Shown here: positions 43,467 to 56,967 of the stretch, piece by piece
How positions within the stretch are numbered: the first letter of the stretch is position 1
Layout of the letters: the number at the start of each line of letters is the position of its first letter
Assembly: GCF_002858925.1 (NCBI RefSeq)
Contig: NZ_PJRS01000033.1
Span: forward strand, 27,920-91,919
DNA length: 64,000 nt
Direction: 5' to 3'
Source of the DNA: Caulobacter zeae
GTDB taxonomy: Bacteria > Pseudomonadota > Alphaproteobacteria > Caulobacterales > Caulobacteraceae
Position numbers and translations under genes: made by a program
The notes under the pieces: model-generated
The model's database searches: none
The model's input: only the letters and a program-made list of their open reading frames with translations
What the model was told of the DNA's origin: nothing

Positions 43467-43538
43467 TTACGCGGCGGCGGCCAGGAGGTTGCGGACAGCC
43501 CCTTGGATCGCGCCGTTCGTCAGCCCCGCCATGCCCAT
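43467..43538 (-). CDS. Possible 23-residue leader peptide before the HWE kinase
   Basis: A short open frame (MGMAGLTNGAIQGAVRNLLA then AAA) starts at ATG 43538 after GGGGAGC and ends 8 bases before the kinase start. The close spacing would allow translational coupling. In a GC-rich genome short frames like this are common by chance, so this is tentative. Confidence 0.3.
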   Translation of the reverse strand: MGMAGLTNGAIQGAVRNLLAAAA

Positions 43539-43614
43539 GCTCCCCTGCCCGTATGACGCGACCTTACGCGATGCGTCGGCCCTGTCACCCGGTAAGAAAC
43601 CAGCGTTATTCGCC

Positions 43615-44892
43615 TTACGCCTCAGTGCGCGTCTTCAGCAGCACCAGGGCCACGAAGCTGATCGCCGCGGCGACCGCCAGGTAGATCCCGACCGGAACCA
43701 GCCCGCCCTGCGCCGCCAGGAAGGTGGCGGCCATGGGCGTCAGGCCGCCGCCGATGATGCCGCCGATATTGAAGGCCATCGAGGCGCCGGTGTAGCGCAC
43801 CCGGGCCGGGAACAGCTCGGGCAGCCACGAGCCCAGCGGGCCGTAGACGAAGCCCATGGCGAACAGGGCCAGCGACAGGAAGGCGCAGATCAGGGCCAGC
43901 GAGCCGGCGCCCATCATCACCGGTAGCAGCACCCCGGCGCCCACGGTCATGGCGCAGCCGGCCATCAGCACCCGGCGCGGGGTCGTGGCGTCCGACCAGT
44001 AGCCCGAGGCGACGATGCCGCCGGCCATGAACAGGATGGCGAACAGCTGCACGCCCAGGAACAGCTGGCGGTCATAGCCCAGGGTCTTGGCGCCGTAGCC
44101 CAGCGCGAAGGCCGTGCTCAGGTAGAACAGCGCAAAGCAGCAGACGACAGCAAAGGTGCCGCCCAGGGTTTCCTTCCAGTGGCGCTTGAGCAGTTCGGCC
44201 AGCGGCACGGCCGGGGGCGGCTCGTGGGCCAGCGCCGCGGCGAAGGCCGGGGTCTCGGTCAGCTTCAGCCGCACCCACAGGCCAAGGCCAACCAGCACCG
44301 CGCTGGCCAGGAACGGCAGGCGCCAGCCCCAGGCCATGAACTGTTCGGGGCTCAGCAGCAGGCCCAGGATCAGGAAGAGGCCGTTGGCGGCGATGAAGCC
44401 CACCGGCGCGCCCAACTGCGGGAACATGCCAAAGCGCGCCTTCCAACCGGGAGGGGCGTTCTCGACGGCCAGCAGCGCCGCCCCGCCCCACTCGCCGCCC
44501 AGGCCGAAGCCCTGGCCGAACCGCAGCACGCACAGCAGCGCCGGCGCCAGCCATCCGGCCATCTGGTAGGTCGGCAGGAAGGCGATCAGCAGGGTCGAGC
44601 CGCCCATCAGCATCAGCGACGCCACCAGGGTCGACTTGCGGCCGATGCGGTCGCCGAAGTGGCCGAAGGCGATCGCGCCCACCGGCCGGGCGAAGAACGC
44701 CACCGCCAGGCTGGCGTAGGACGCCAGGAGCTGCATCGAGGCCGAATGCGAGGGGAAGAACAGCGGCCCGAACACCAGCGAGGCGGCCGTGGCGTAGATG
44801 TAGAAGTCGTAGAACTCCACCGCCGTGCCCACCAGGCTGGCCATCAGCACGCGGCGGGAGGAATTGGCGGTCGGGTCGGCGCTGGCGGTCAT
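43615..44892 (-). CDS. MFS transporter, metabolite:H+ symporter (MHS) family
   Basis: A 425-residue, 12-helix proton symporter of the MHS family (relatives carry proline/betaine, shikimate, alpha-ketoglutarate or citrate). Diagnostic segments are VGTAVEFYDFYIYATAASLVFGPLFFP in helix 1 and FGHFGDRIGRKSTLV, the loop 2-3 motif, and a helix 4-5 GFGLGGEWGGAALL. Substrate cannot be deduced. It is monocistronic, ends 77 bases upstream of the putative kinase leader peptide, and lies on the same strand. Confidence 0.88.
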   Translation of the reverse strand: MTASADPTANSSRRVLMASLVGTAVEFYDFYIYATAASLVFGPLFFPSHSASMQLLASYASLAVAFFARPVGAIAFGHFGDRIGRKSTLVASLMLMGGSTLLIAFLPTYQMAGWLAPALLCVLRFGQGFGLGGEWGGAALLAVENAPPGWKARFGMFPQLGAPVGFIAANGLFLILGLLLSPEQFMAWGWRLPFLASAVLVGLGLWVRLKLTETPAFAAALAHEPPPAVPLAELLKRHWKETLGGTFAVVCCFALFYLSTAFALGYGAKTLGYDRQLFLGVQLFAILFMAGGIVASGYWSDATTPRRVLMAGCAMTVGAGVLLPVMMGAGSLALICAFLSLALFAMGFVYGPLGSWLPELFPARVRYTGASMAFNIGGIIGGGLTPMAATFLAAQGGLVPVGIYLAVAAAISFVALVLLKTRTEA

Positions 44893-45068
44893 TGGGGTCC
44901 TCGGGAATTAGCCACGGCTTGGCTTCCCACGACCGCCACGTCAACCATCACGCGGATAAAAATAGCTCGAAGCGTGCGAAATCACGCCTCAGTCAACGCA
45001 TTTTCTTCCCGTGAACACCGTTTACGGAAAGAGGATTGCTCCGCCGCGCGTGCGGCGGGGCAATGTCC

Positions 45069-45812
45069 TCAGCGGGCCGAGAACCCGCCGTCCACCAGGT
45101 GGTAGCTGCCGGTGATGAACGAGGCGCGGTCCGACAGCAGGAAGCAGGTCAGGGCCGAAACCTCCTCGGGACGACCCAGGCGTCCGGCCGGGTGCAGGCC
45201 GATCAGGCCGGCGCGGGCCTCGTCGGTCATTTCCGAATGGATCAGCGGCGTCTCGATGAAGCCGGGGCCGACCGCGTTGATGCGCACGCCCTGCGGCGCG
45301 TACTCGATGGCCGCCGTCTTGGTCATGCCGACCACCGCGTGCTTGGACGCGACATAGGCGGCCGAGCCGGCCCAGCCGTGCGTGCCCAGGATCGAGGCCA
45401 TGTTGACGATCGAACCGCCGCCGGCCGCCAGCATGGCCGGGATCTCGTATTTCATCGAATAGAGCACGCTGTTCATGTCGACATCGACCACGCGCTTCCA
45501 CTGATCCAGCGGATAGTCGGCCGTGGGCAGGTTGGGCCCGCCGATGCCGGCGTTGTTCACCGCCAGGTGCAGCGCGCCGTAGGTGTCGACCGCGAACCTG
45601 ACCATGGCCTCGACCTGGGCCGGGTCGGCGACGTCCACCTTGAAGGCGCTGGCCGAGCCGACTTCCGTCGCCAGCGCTTGCGCGGCGTCGAGGTTGAAGT
45701 CGGCGATCACCACCTTGGCGCCGCCGGCCGCCAGTTCGCGCACCACCGCCTCGCCGATGCCCGAGGCGCCGCCGGTGACCAGGGCGGCCTTGTTCGCGAA
45801 TTCCGTGCTCAT
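45069..45812 (-). CDS. Short-chain dehydrogenase/reductase
   Basis: A 247-residue classical SDR. NAD(P)-binding TGGASGIG near residue 14, the structural NNAG (VNNAGIGG), and catalytic Ser in NMASILG and YxxxK in YVASK are all present. The acidic residue after beta 2 (IADFN) favours NAD over NADP. It resembles 3-oxoacyl-ACP reductase or cyclohexanol/glucose dehydrogenase-like SDRs; substrate unknown. It is divergent from the PhyH-like oxygenase gene, with a small palindrome (GGGACC-GACC-GGTCCC, 45861-45876) in the shared upstream region. Confidence 0.88.
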   Translation of the reverse strand: MSTEFANKAALVTGGASGIGEAVVRELAAGGAKVVIADFNLDAAQALATEVGSASAFKVDVADPAQVEAMVRFAVDTYGALHLAVNNAGIGGPNLPTADYPLDQWKRVVDVDMNSVLYSMKYEIPAMLAAGGGSIVNMASILGTHGWAGSAAYVASKHAVVGMTKTAAIEYAPQGVRINAVGPGFIETPLIHSEMTDEARAGLIGLHPAGRLGRPEEVSALTCFLLSDRASFITGSYHLVDGGFSAR

Positions 45813-45968
45813 GAGGCTCTACTCCACTTGGTGTTACACTATACGCCCCGGGTTCTATCTGGGACCGACCGGTCCCCAGCGCCAGCACCACCGCCGCCCA
45901 TTTTTCCCGCGACGCCTTACGTGTCCGCCGCCCTTGCGAGCCTTGGTGTTGAGTTCTAGGCAATCACG

Positions 45969-46637
45969 ATGTGCACCGCTTTGACGCCGACCAAGGTCGG
46001 CTCGCTGGCCGCGGACCAGGCCGCCCTTCTCGACCGCGACGGCTATCTCCTGCTACGCGGCGCCATACCTGAGGCCTGGCGCGATCTTCTCCGCACCGCC
46101 TTCGACGCGGGCGTCGGGCCCAGCGAGCAATGGGCCGTCCCCAAGGCGCCCGGCTGGCGCCACGCCCTGGTCGACCTGGATCCGACCGTCCGCGAGACCT
46201 GCCGCCTGCCCACCCTGCTGGCAGTGGCGGGACATATGCTCGAAGGCCCGTTCTTCCTGGCCCAGGTCGAGGGCCGCGAGCCCCTGCCGGACGGCGGACA
46301 TCAGCCCCTGCACCGAGACGGCGCGGGCCTGCGCGCCGTCTCGGCCATGGTCTTTCTCGACGACTACGGTCCGGGCAACGGCGCCACCCGCGTGGTCCGC
46401 CGCCCGCTCGACCAAGGCGATCCTGACGAGACCCTGTCCCAAACCCTGGCGGGCGAGGCCGGCGACATCCTGGTGTTCGACGCCGACCTGCTGCACGGCG
46501 CCACCCGCAACGTGTCCGGCGCCCGGCGGCGCTCGCTGCTGCTGAACTTCCTGCCCGAACGCGACCGGGCGGCCGAGAACGCCTTCCGCGTCGTCCGCAA
46601 CGTGCGCATGGACAACGGCGAGGTCTTCACCCCGTAA
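45969..46637 (+). CDS. PhyH-like 2-oxoglutarate/Fe(II) dioxygenase
   Basis: A 222-residue protein of the phytanoyl-CoA dioxygenase superfamily. It opens with QAALLDRDGYLLLRGAIP, the typical N-terminus. The iron site HxD is in QPLHRDGAGLRAVSAMVFLDDYGPGNGATRVV, the distal His in DADLLHGATRNVSGARRRSLLLNF, with Arg for 2-oxoglutarate following. Substrate unknown. The ATG at 45969 has weak ribosome-binding context. It is immediately upstream of pgsA but the 70-base gap suggests separate expression. Confidence 0.8.
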   Translation: MCTALTPTKVGSLAADQAALLDRDGYLLLRGAIPEAWRDLLRTAFDAGVGPSEQWAVPKAPGWRHALVDLDPTVRETCRLPTLLAVAGHMLEGPFFLAQVEGREPLPDGGHQPLHRDGAGLRAVSAMVFLDDYGPGNGATRVVRRPLDQGDPDETLSQTLAGEAGDILVFDADLLHGATRNVSGARRRSLLLNFLPERDRAAENAFRVVRNVRMDNGEVFTP

Positions 46638-46707
46638 GGAAACAGGCTTGGCCGCAACCGCGCATGCGCCATAGCCCTCTCCCGCGCTCATGCGTTAGAA
46701 CGGCGCC

Positions 46708-47325
46708 ATGAAAGCCCTGCCCAACATCCTGACCTCCGCCCGCCTGGTCATCGCCCTCTTCATGTTCGTGGCCCTGGCGGCGGCCGCCGGCGGCGTGCCG
46801 TGGCTCAGCGAGCGCCTGACCGGCGACCAGCAGTTCTCACTGCAACGCTGGGCGTTCTGGGCTTTCGCGATCGCCGCCATCACCGACTTCTTCGACGGCT
46901 GGCTGGCCCGCAAGCTCGACGCGGTCAGCATCTGGGGCGCGATTCTCGACCCCATCGGCGACAAGATTCTGGTCTGCGGCGCCCTGCTAGGCCTGATGGC
47001 GCTGGGCCCCAACCCGCTGGTCATCCTGCCGGCGGGCCTGATCCTGTTCCGCGAGTTCGCCGTCAGCGCCCTGCGCGAGGTCGGCGCCGGCAAGGGCGTC
47101 AAGCTGCCCGTCACCCTGCTGGCCAAGTGGAAGACCACCCTGCAACTGGTGGCCATCGGCGGCGAACTGGTCGTGGTCTCCTGGGGCGCTTTCAACCTGC
47201 CGCAGGACCCGGCGATCATCGAGCCGGTTTCCTGGGCGGTCCACGGCCTGCTCGGCGTCGCCGCCATCGTCACCCTGATCACCGGCGCCCAGTACTGGGA
47301 AGCCGCCCGCAAGGCGCTGACCTGA
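46708..47325 (+). CDS. pgsA: CDP-diacylglycerol--glycerol-3-phosphate 3-phosphatidyltransferase
   Basis: Makes phosphatidylglycerophosphate, the committed step to phosphatidylglycerol and cardiolipin, in the inner membrane. The 205-residue protein starts MKALPNILTSARLV, classic for PgsA, and carries the CDP-alcohol phosphotransferase motif TDFFDGWLARKLDAVSIWGA then LDPIGDK. It is distinct from the sphingolipid CDP-alcohol phosphotransferase at 17189, which is longer and has an N-terminal extension. In related genomes it follows uvrC directly. Confidence 0.93.
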   Translation: MKALPNILTSARLVIALFMFVALAAAAGGVPWLSERLTGDQQFSLQRWAFWAFAIAAITDFFDGWLARKLDAVSIWGAILDPIGDKILVCGALLGLMALGPNPLVILPAGLILFREFAVSALREVGAGKGVKLPVTLLAKWKTTLQLVAIGGELVVVSWGAFNLPQDPAIIEPVSWAVHGLLGVAAIVTLITGAQYWEAARKALT

Positions 47326-47396
47326 GCGTCGCCGCAAATCCGACACACGCATAGGACGACCATCGTTCTCCCAACACCTGCGACGGGGGCGGTGCG

Positions 47397-48443
47397 ATGC
47401 GTGGCGTGCTGTGGTCGTGCGTTGTGTTCCTGCTGGCGCTCGCGCCTCTGGCGGCGCGCGCCGAGGGGCGGCTGGTGGATTTCGAGGTCGCCTCCCGGCG
47501 CTTCGACGGCGCCAAGGTCGGGATCTCGCCGATCCGAAAGGTCGTCGCCTACCTGCCCGACGGCTACGAGGCGGGATCGCTGCGCTATCCGGTCCTCTAC
47601 TTCCTGCCCAACCTGTTCGACGGCCATCGCGCCCTCTTCGATCGCGATGGGGCCAAGGCCGTGCTCGACCGGGCGATCGCCGACGGAACCGTCCCGCCGC
47701 TGATCCTGGTCAGCGCCGACTTTTCCACCCCGGCCGGCAGTTCGTTCTACGCGACCTCGCCGGTGACCGGCGACTGGACGGGCTTTCTGTCGAAGGACCT
47801 GGTGGCCGCCGTCGATGGCCGCTTCCGCACCCTGCCCGTCCCCGCCTCGCGCGGCCTGCTGGGCGACCGCATGGGCGGCTACGGCGCGATCCGCACGGCC
47901 ATGGTGGCGCCGGGCGTGTTCAGTTCGGTCTACGCCCTGCATCCGGTCGGCACGGGCGTCGGCCTCCAGACCATGCACTCGCGGCCCAACTTCGAGCGGC
48001 TGGCCGCGGCCCGGTCGCTCGACGACCTGGGCGACGACGGTTTCTCGCGCGTGTTCCTCGGGATGTACCAGGCCTTCCTGCCCAATCCGGACAAGCCTCC
48101 GTTCTATGCCGACCTGCCCGCCAGCGGCCGGGGCGAGAGCCTCGCGACCGACCCTGTCCTGACCGGGAAGCTACAGAACGCCTTCCTGCTCGACCGCCTG
48201 CTGCCGGCCCATGCGACCGACCTGAAAAGCCTGCGCGGCCTGATGTTCGACTGGGGCCGCTTCGACGGCAACGCCGACCACGTGGTCGCCAACCGCGCCT
48301 TCGCCGGCCTGCTGGAAGAGTTCGGCGTCCCCAACGAGGCCGAGGAGTATCGCGGCTGGTGGGGCGAACGTCACTGGACGCCCGGCGGCCGCGTCGAGGC
48401 CCGCGCCCTGCCGTTCTTCGGACGCACGCTGGCGTTCGATTAA
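47397..48443 (+). CDS. Exported esterase-family protein lacking the nucleophile serine
   Basis: A 348-residue alpha/beta-hydrolase of the esterase D/antigen 85-like family with signal peptide (about 1-22, ending ARA). YLPDGYEAGSLRYPVLYFLPN and FLSKDLVAAVDGRFRTLP are typical. The nucleophile elbow, normally GxSMGGYGA, reads LLGDRMGGYGAI, with Arg158 in place of Ser, so classical hydrolysis is unlikely. The codons (GAC CGC ATG) leave no simple frameshift. It may be a binding protein or pseudo-enzyme, or use another residue. Confidence 0.8.
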   Translation: MRGVLWSCVVFLLALAPLAARAEGRLVDFEVASRRFDGAKVGISPIRKVVAYLPDGYEAGSLRYPVLYFLPNLFDGHRALFDRDGAKAVLDRAIADGTVPPLILVSADFSTPAGSSFYATSPVTGDWTGFLSKDLVAAVDGRFRTLPVPASRGLLGDRMGGYGAIRTAMVAPGVFSSVYALHPVGTGVGLQTMHSRPNFERLAAARSLDDLGDDGFSRVFLGMYQAFLPNPDKPPFYADLPASGRGESLATDPVLTGKLQNAFLLDRLLPAHATDLKSLRGLMFDWGRFDGNADHVVANRAFAGLLEEFGVPNEAEEYRGWWGERHWTPGGRVEARALPFFGRTLAFD

Positions 48444-48446
48444 GCC

Positions 48447-48492
48447 CCTTTAAGTCGGCTTTGCCGAAGTGGCCCGAAGGGCCGGAGGGGGC
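48447..48492. repeat. Dispersed C/G-block repeat, family 2, partial copy
   Basis: The stretch AGTCGGCTTTGCCGAAGTGGCCCGAAGGGCCGGAGGGGG just after the esterase-like gene is a shortened copy of the family 2 repeat, keeping the GTCGGCTTTGCCGA and TGGCCCGAAGGGCC hairpins. It lies between two converging genes. Confidence 0.7.
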
Positions 48493-48501
48493 TGCGGCGC
48501 C

Positions 48502-48645
48502 CTACTCGCCCGCGATGATCTCGCCCTCGTCCTCCTCGGACGGCCCGTACATCAGCCACTCGCTGTCGGGGCGGTCTTCGCCGCCGGCTCGTTCGGCCTG
48601 CATCATCAGGGCCAGCCAGCGGGTCCCCGTCATCCGCAACACCAT
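48502..48645 (-). CDS. 47-residue protein behind a Fur-like box
   Basis: A small open frame of 47 codons: MVLRMTGTRWLALMMQAERAG followed by an acidic tail rich in Glu and Asp (SEEDEGEIIAGE). The ATG at 48645 follows GGAGG with 5-base spacing, a strong translation signal. A Fur-box-like palindrome lies at 48672-48690 just upstream. It is not HemP or Bfd, the usual small Fur-regulated proteins. Function unknown; the assignment as a gene rests on the ribosome-binding site, composition and upstream palindrome. Confidence 0.6.
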   Translation of the reverse strand: MVLRMTGTRWLALMMQAERAGGEDRPDSEWLMYGPSEEDEGEIIAGE

Positions 48646-48671
48646 GATCGCCTCCAGGACTCAAGGTCGTT

Positions 48672-48690
48672 ATTGAGAGTGACTCGCAAT
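48672..48690 (-). promoter_or_regulatory. Fur-box-like palindrome
   Basis: ATTGAGA-GTGAC-TCGCAAT is a near-perfect 19-base palindrome that resembles the Fur consensus core TGAGAATGATTCTCA at 12 of 15 positions. It lies 27 bases upstream of the 47-residue gene. A GACTC (GANTC, CcrM methylation site) lies inside it at 48681-48685, so methylation could affect binding. Confidence 0.55.
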
Positions 48691-48762
48691 ATCGACCTGA
48701 TCAAGGCGATTTTGACGCTTAGGGTTCCCTACCTAGAAGCGAGACGTCGCCGCGGGTTCCCC

Positions 48763-48963
48763 TTAGAAGCGCGCGGTCGCCGCGCGACGCGCCATCAGCA
48801 CCCGCTCGCGCCGGCGCGAAGCCTCGCGCTCGAGGTGCGGAGCAACTTCGGCCGCCCGGCGGCGTTCCTCGGGCGTCCCGCTGACATCCAGGCGGCGCAC
48901 ATTGCTCAGCAGTTGCGCCAGTTCCGTGTCCTTCAGATTGGGAATACGGTCGATCAGCGTCAT
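48763..48963 (-). CDS. Small basic protein, function unknown
   Basis: A 66-residue protein starting MTLIDRIPNLKDTELAQLLSNV with a strongly basic helical C-terminus (RRRAAEVAPHLEREASRRRERVLMARR). The ATG at 48963 follows GGAGCGAGA. It is likely a helical protein, perhaps nucleic-acid or partner binding, but I do not recognise a family. The longer frame to 49041 has no ribosome-binding site and an unlike N-terminus. Confidence 0.65.
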   Translation of the reverse strand: MTLIDRIPNLKDTELAQLLSNVRRLDVSGTPEERRRAAEVAPHLEREASRRRERVLMARRAATARF

Positions 48964-49241
48964 GGTCTCGCTCCGCTCAAATCCAGCGATGTTGATAACC
49001 AAAACGCGCGAAGAGCTTCGAAGGTCACGCTTGCAGGCCAAAAAATAAAATCCCGATATATCGCTTGCATGTAAATTGGCGACCGACTAGAAGATCCCCA
49101 TCGAATTCGCTGCCGCTCGATCTGCTATTCCATGCTTCTTGATGAAGAAGCTCCGGGCCAGCCTCCGACCTCCAACGAAATTGATCGCTTCCCGGCGCGC
49201 GCCGCGAGGCGCCTTGCACTACGATCTAAAGGACTACCCCA

Positions 49242-49451
49242 ATGGCTATCGGCACCGTGAAATGGTTCAACGGCACCAAGGGCTTCGGCTTCATCCAGCC
49301 TGAAGACGGCGGCAACGACGTCTTCGTGCACATCTCGGCCGTCGAACGCGCCGGCATGACCTCGCTGAACGAAGGCCAGAAGGTCAGCTACGAGCTCGAG
49401 CAAGACCGCCGCAGCGGCAAGGTCTCGGCCGGTCAGCTGCAGTCGGCCTAA
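49242..49451 (+). CDS. cspA: Cold-shock protein, CspA family
   Basis: A 69-residue single-domain nucleic-acid chaperone: [38 protein letters not shown] contains RNP1 (KGFGFI) and RNP2 (VFVHI). The 278 bases upstream lack a gene and include A/T-rich and hairpin-forming sequence (GGCGCGCGCCGCGAGGCGCC) that could be the cold-responsive leader. The gene is monocistronic, with a terminator 28 bases after its stop. Caulobacter has several csp genes, so the number is not assigned. Confidence 0.93.
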   Translation: MAIGTVKWFNGTKGFGFIQPEDGGNDVFVHISAVERAGMTSLNEGQKVSYELEQDRRSGKVSAGQLQSA

Positions 49452-49478
49452 TAGGCCCCGCTGCATAAGCGACCCGCG

Positions 49479-49507
49479 AACGGGCCGGCCCAGCGCCGGC
49501 CCGTTTT
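49479..49507 (+). terminator. Intrinsic terminator after cspA
   Basis: The stem ACGGGCCGGC and GCCGGCCCGT (loop CCAGC region) is followed by TTTT. It lies 28 bases past the cspA stop. Confidence 0.88.
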
Positions 49508-49603
49508 GCGTTTCGGCGTTCGGTTTTGAACAATCGCGCCATTGAGTGGACGCGGGACCCGGCCAAGCCTAGGTTCGCGCCGTTCGAACTTCGCCGGCCC
49601 CAC

Positions 49604-50788
49604 ATGCGTCCGATCCGTCTCGCCCTCGCCGCCCTCGCCCTGCTGGCCCTGGCCGCCTGCGGCTCGGTATCGCGCGACGCCTTCAAGGCCAGCGACCTGG
49701 CCGGCCCGCCGCCTTCGGGGCTTTCGGACATCCGCTTCAACGCCAGCGACGGCGCCGCCGGCATCCGCTTCGCCGACGCCGCCCGCAACCGCGCCCGCCA
49801 CCAGCAGACCTTCGACGTCCTGGCCCTGTCCGGCGGCGGCTCCAACGGCGCCTATGGCGCGGGCGTCATCACCGGCTGGACCAAGACCGGCGAGCGACCC
49901 GAGTTCGACATCGTCACCGGCGTCTCGACCGGCGCCCTCACCGCCCCCTTCGCTTTCCTCGGCCCCACCTGGGACGCACGCCTGGCCGAGGTCTACACCG
50001 GCGACGCCGCCGACCGGATCCTTCAGCCGCGCGGCCTGGGCGTCCTCTTCCACCCCAGCTTCTACGACAGCCGGGCGCTGAGCGGCCTGGTCGACAAGTA
50101 CGCCGACGCCAACATGATGCAGGCCATCGCCGCCGAGCACGCCCGCGGCCGCCGCCTGCTGATCGCCACCACCAACCTCGACACCGAGGAGACGGTGATC
50201 TGGGACATGGGCGCCATCGCCACCAAGGGCGACGAGGCCTCGCGCGAGCTGTTCCGCGACGTGCTGGTGGCCTCGGCCAGCATCCCCGGCGTCTTCCCGC
50301 CCGCCCTGATCCAGGTCGAGGGCCACGGCCGCCGGCTGTCGGAGATGCATGTCGACGGCGGGGTGACCATCCCGTTCTTCGTCGCGCCGGAGTCGCTCTT
50401 GCTATGGACCGCCGATCGCGGCACGGCCAAGCCGGGCCGGATCTTCGTCGTCGTCAACGGCCAGGTCGGCGGCGTCTTCGGCTTCACCAAGGGCGGGGCC
50501 CTGTCGATCGTCGGCCGTTCGTGGCAGACCATGAGCAAGGCGCTGATCCGCACCCACCTGGCCGCCAGCGCCAGCTTCGCCCAGCGCAACGGCGGCCAGC
50601 TGTTCTACAGCGCCATTCCCGACGCCGCCGAGGCCGACACCTCGGGCCTGGACTTCGCCGCCGACAACCGCAAGGCCCTTTACCGCATGGGCTACGACCG
50701 CGCCGTCGCCGGCTGGGCCTGGAGCCTGGCGGCCGCCCCCGCCGAGCCTCCACAGGTCGCCGCGCCGCCGGCCAAGAGCGGACGCTAA
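49604..50788 (+). CDS. Patatin-like phospholipase lipoprotein
   Basis: A 394-residue predicted lipoprotein with patatin domain. The ATG at 49604 gives MRPIRLALAALALLALAACGS, lipobox LAAC. Patatin motifs: oxyanion loop SGGGSNGAYGAG, catalytic Ser in GVSTG and Asp in DGG (MHVDGGVT). Such enzymes hydrolyse acyl lipids, probably in the periplasm or outer membrane. The Pro/Ala-rich C-terminal tail is outside the domain. It is monocistronic, upstream of carB by 146 bases. Confidence 0.9.
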   Translation: MRPIRLALAALALLALAACGSVSRDAFKASDLAGPPPSGLSDIRFNASDGAAGIRFADAARNRARHQQTFDVLALSGGGSNGAYGAGVITGWTKTGERPEFDIVTGVSTGALTAPFAFLGPTWDARLAEVYTGDAADRILQPRGLGVLFHPSFYDSRALSGLVDKYADANMMQAIAAEHARGRRLLIATTNLDTEETVIWDMGAIATKGDEASRELFRDVLVASASIPGVFPPALIQVEGHGRRLSEMHVDGGVTIPFFVAPESLLLWTADRGTAKPGRIFVVVNGQVGGVFGFTKGGALSIVGRSWQTMSKALIRTHLAASASFAQRNGGQLFYSAIPDAAEADTSGLDFAADNRKALYRMGYDRAVAGWAWSLAAAPAEPPQVAAPPAKSGR

Positions 50789-50934
50789 GCCACACCGCTA
50801 ACAGCGCTTTTCCAGTCTCCCCGACTCTGGGGTTGCGCCCGCCTGACTCCGTCTCTAAAGGGGCGGCTTAACCTGCAAGATGGTCGACAGCGGGCGCGCG
50901 GATGTGCGCGACCGTGTCTTTGCGCGAGTTAGCC

Positions 50935-54228
<3,294 letters not shown>

Positions 54229-54256
54229 AGCCAAGGCCTCGCCCTTGAAACGCAAG

Positions 54257-54289
54257 AAGCCGCCCGGAGCGATCCGGGCGGCTTTTTCT
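54257..54289 (+). terminator. Intrinsic terminator after carB
   Basis: GCCGCCCGGA and TCCGGGCGGC form a 10-bp stem with a GCGA tetraloop, followed by TTTTTCTTA, 28 bases after the carB stop. Confidence 0.92.
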
Positions 54290-54294
54290 TAGTC

Positions 54295-54430
54295 CCCCTC
54301 CTGGGGGAGGCGGCCCGGAGGGCCGGAGGGGAAGTGTCTGATGAGCTCAGCACATCCCCCAACGTCAGCAATCCCTTCCCCCTCAGTCGCTCCGCGACAG
54401 CTCCCCCTTCAGGGGGAGCATCTTGAGGAA
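54295..54430. repeat. Dispersed C/G-block repeat, family 2, copy 3
   Basis: CCCCTCCTGGGGGAGGCGG, CCCGGAGGGCCGGAGGGG, a spacer, then CAGTCGCTCCGCGACAGCTC and CCCTTCAGGGGGAGC. The structure matches copy 1, two hairpin halves in inverted order. It follows the carB terminator directly. Confidence 0.8.
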
Positions 54431-54925
54431 GGGCCGAACAGCGCGCGCACCGCCCCAAAACCCAAAGAAACCGCCCTTCCCGGCTGTCGCCATCTTGACA
54501 CAGGCGTCACCCACGGCCATTTGCCGACTCAAGGATTTGCCACGCAGCTGATTTGACATCGATCGGGCCGCCAACGCACAGCGCGCGCCCTCTTTGAAAC
54601 AGGATGTCATCCTCGCCGCGCCAGGTCCCAGCGGTCGCCGATCGAAAGATCGACGTTCATGAACGCCGCGCTCGAAGCCGCCGCCCTCCGCCCTTTTCGC
54701 GCGGAGCGTTACCCCGTGGCCTTTCGTGCGTTAGTTCACAGAACGTCGAAAATTTTTTCGCCGATCCTGCTGGAGGCTTGGAGCGCCTGCGCAGCGGGGT
54801 CCTAACCCTTGAGGAAGCAGTCGAAGGCCCGAACTCGCGAGGATCCGCGGAAGGCCGGCGACATGTTGAGGCATTCTCGGCCCGCCCCCGCCACGAAGGG
54901 GTCGGCGCCGATTTCGGAGAGCTTG
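54431..54925 (+). other. rpoD leader and promoter region, no gene
   Basis: This 495-base stretch before rpoD holds no convincing coding frame. A TTGACA at 54553-54558 may be a -35 element, and CTTTGAAAC at 54592-54600 loosely resembles a heat-shock -35. A/T-rich sequence at 54731-54770 (GTTAGTTCACAGAACG then GAAAATTTTTT) suggests a second promoter or leader structure. The start site cannot be fixed by eye. Confidence 0.45.
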
Positions 54926-56884
<1,959 letters not shown>

Positions 56885-56908
56885 TCGGCTTCCAGGCCAG
56901 ACAAGACG

Positions 56909-56941
56909 AAGGCGGCGCCCGCGAGGACGCCGCCTTTTTCT
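56909..56941 (+). terminator. Intrinsic terminator after rpoD
   Basis: GGCGGCG and CGCCGCC form the stem (with CCCGCGAGGA between), followed by TTTTTCTTT. It starts 24 bases after the rpoD stop. Confidence 0.88.
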
Positions 56942-56967
56942 TTGGACCCGCTGAAGAGCGGTACGGC

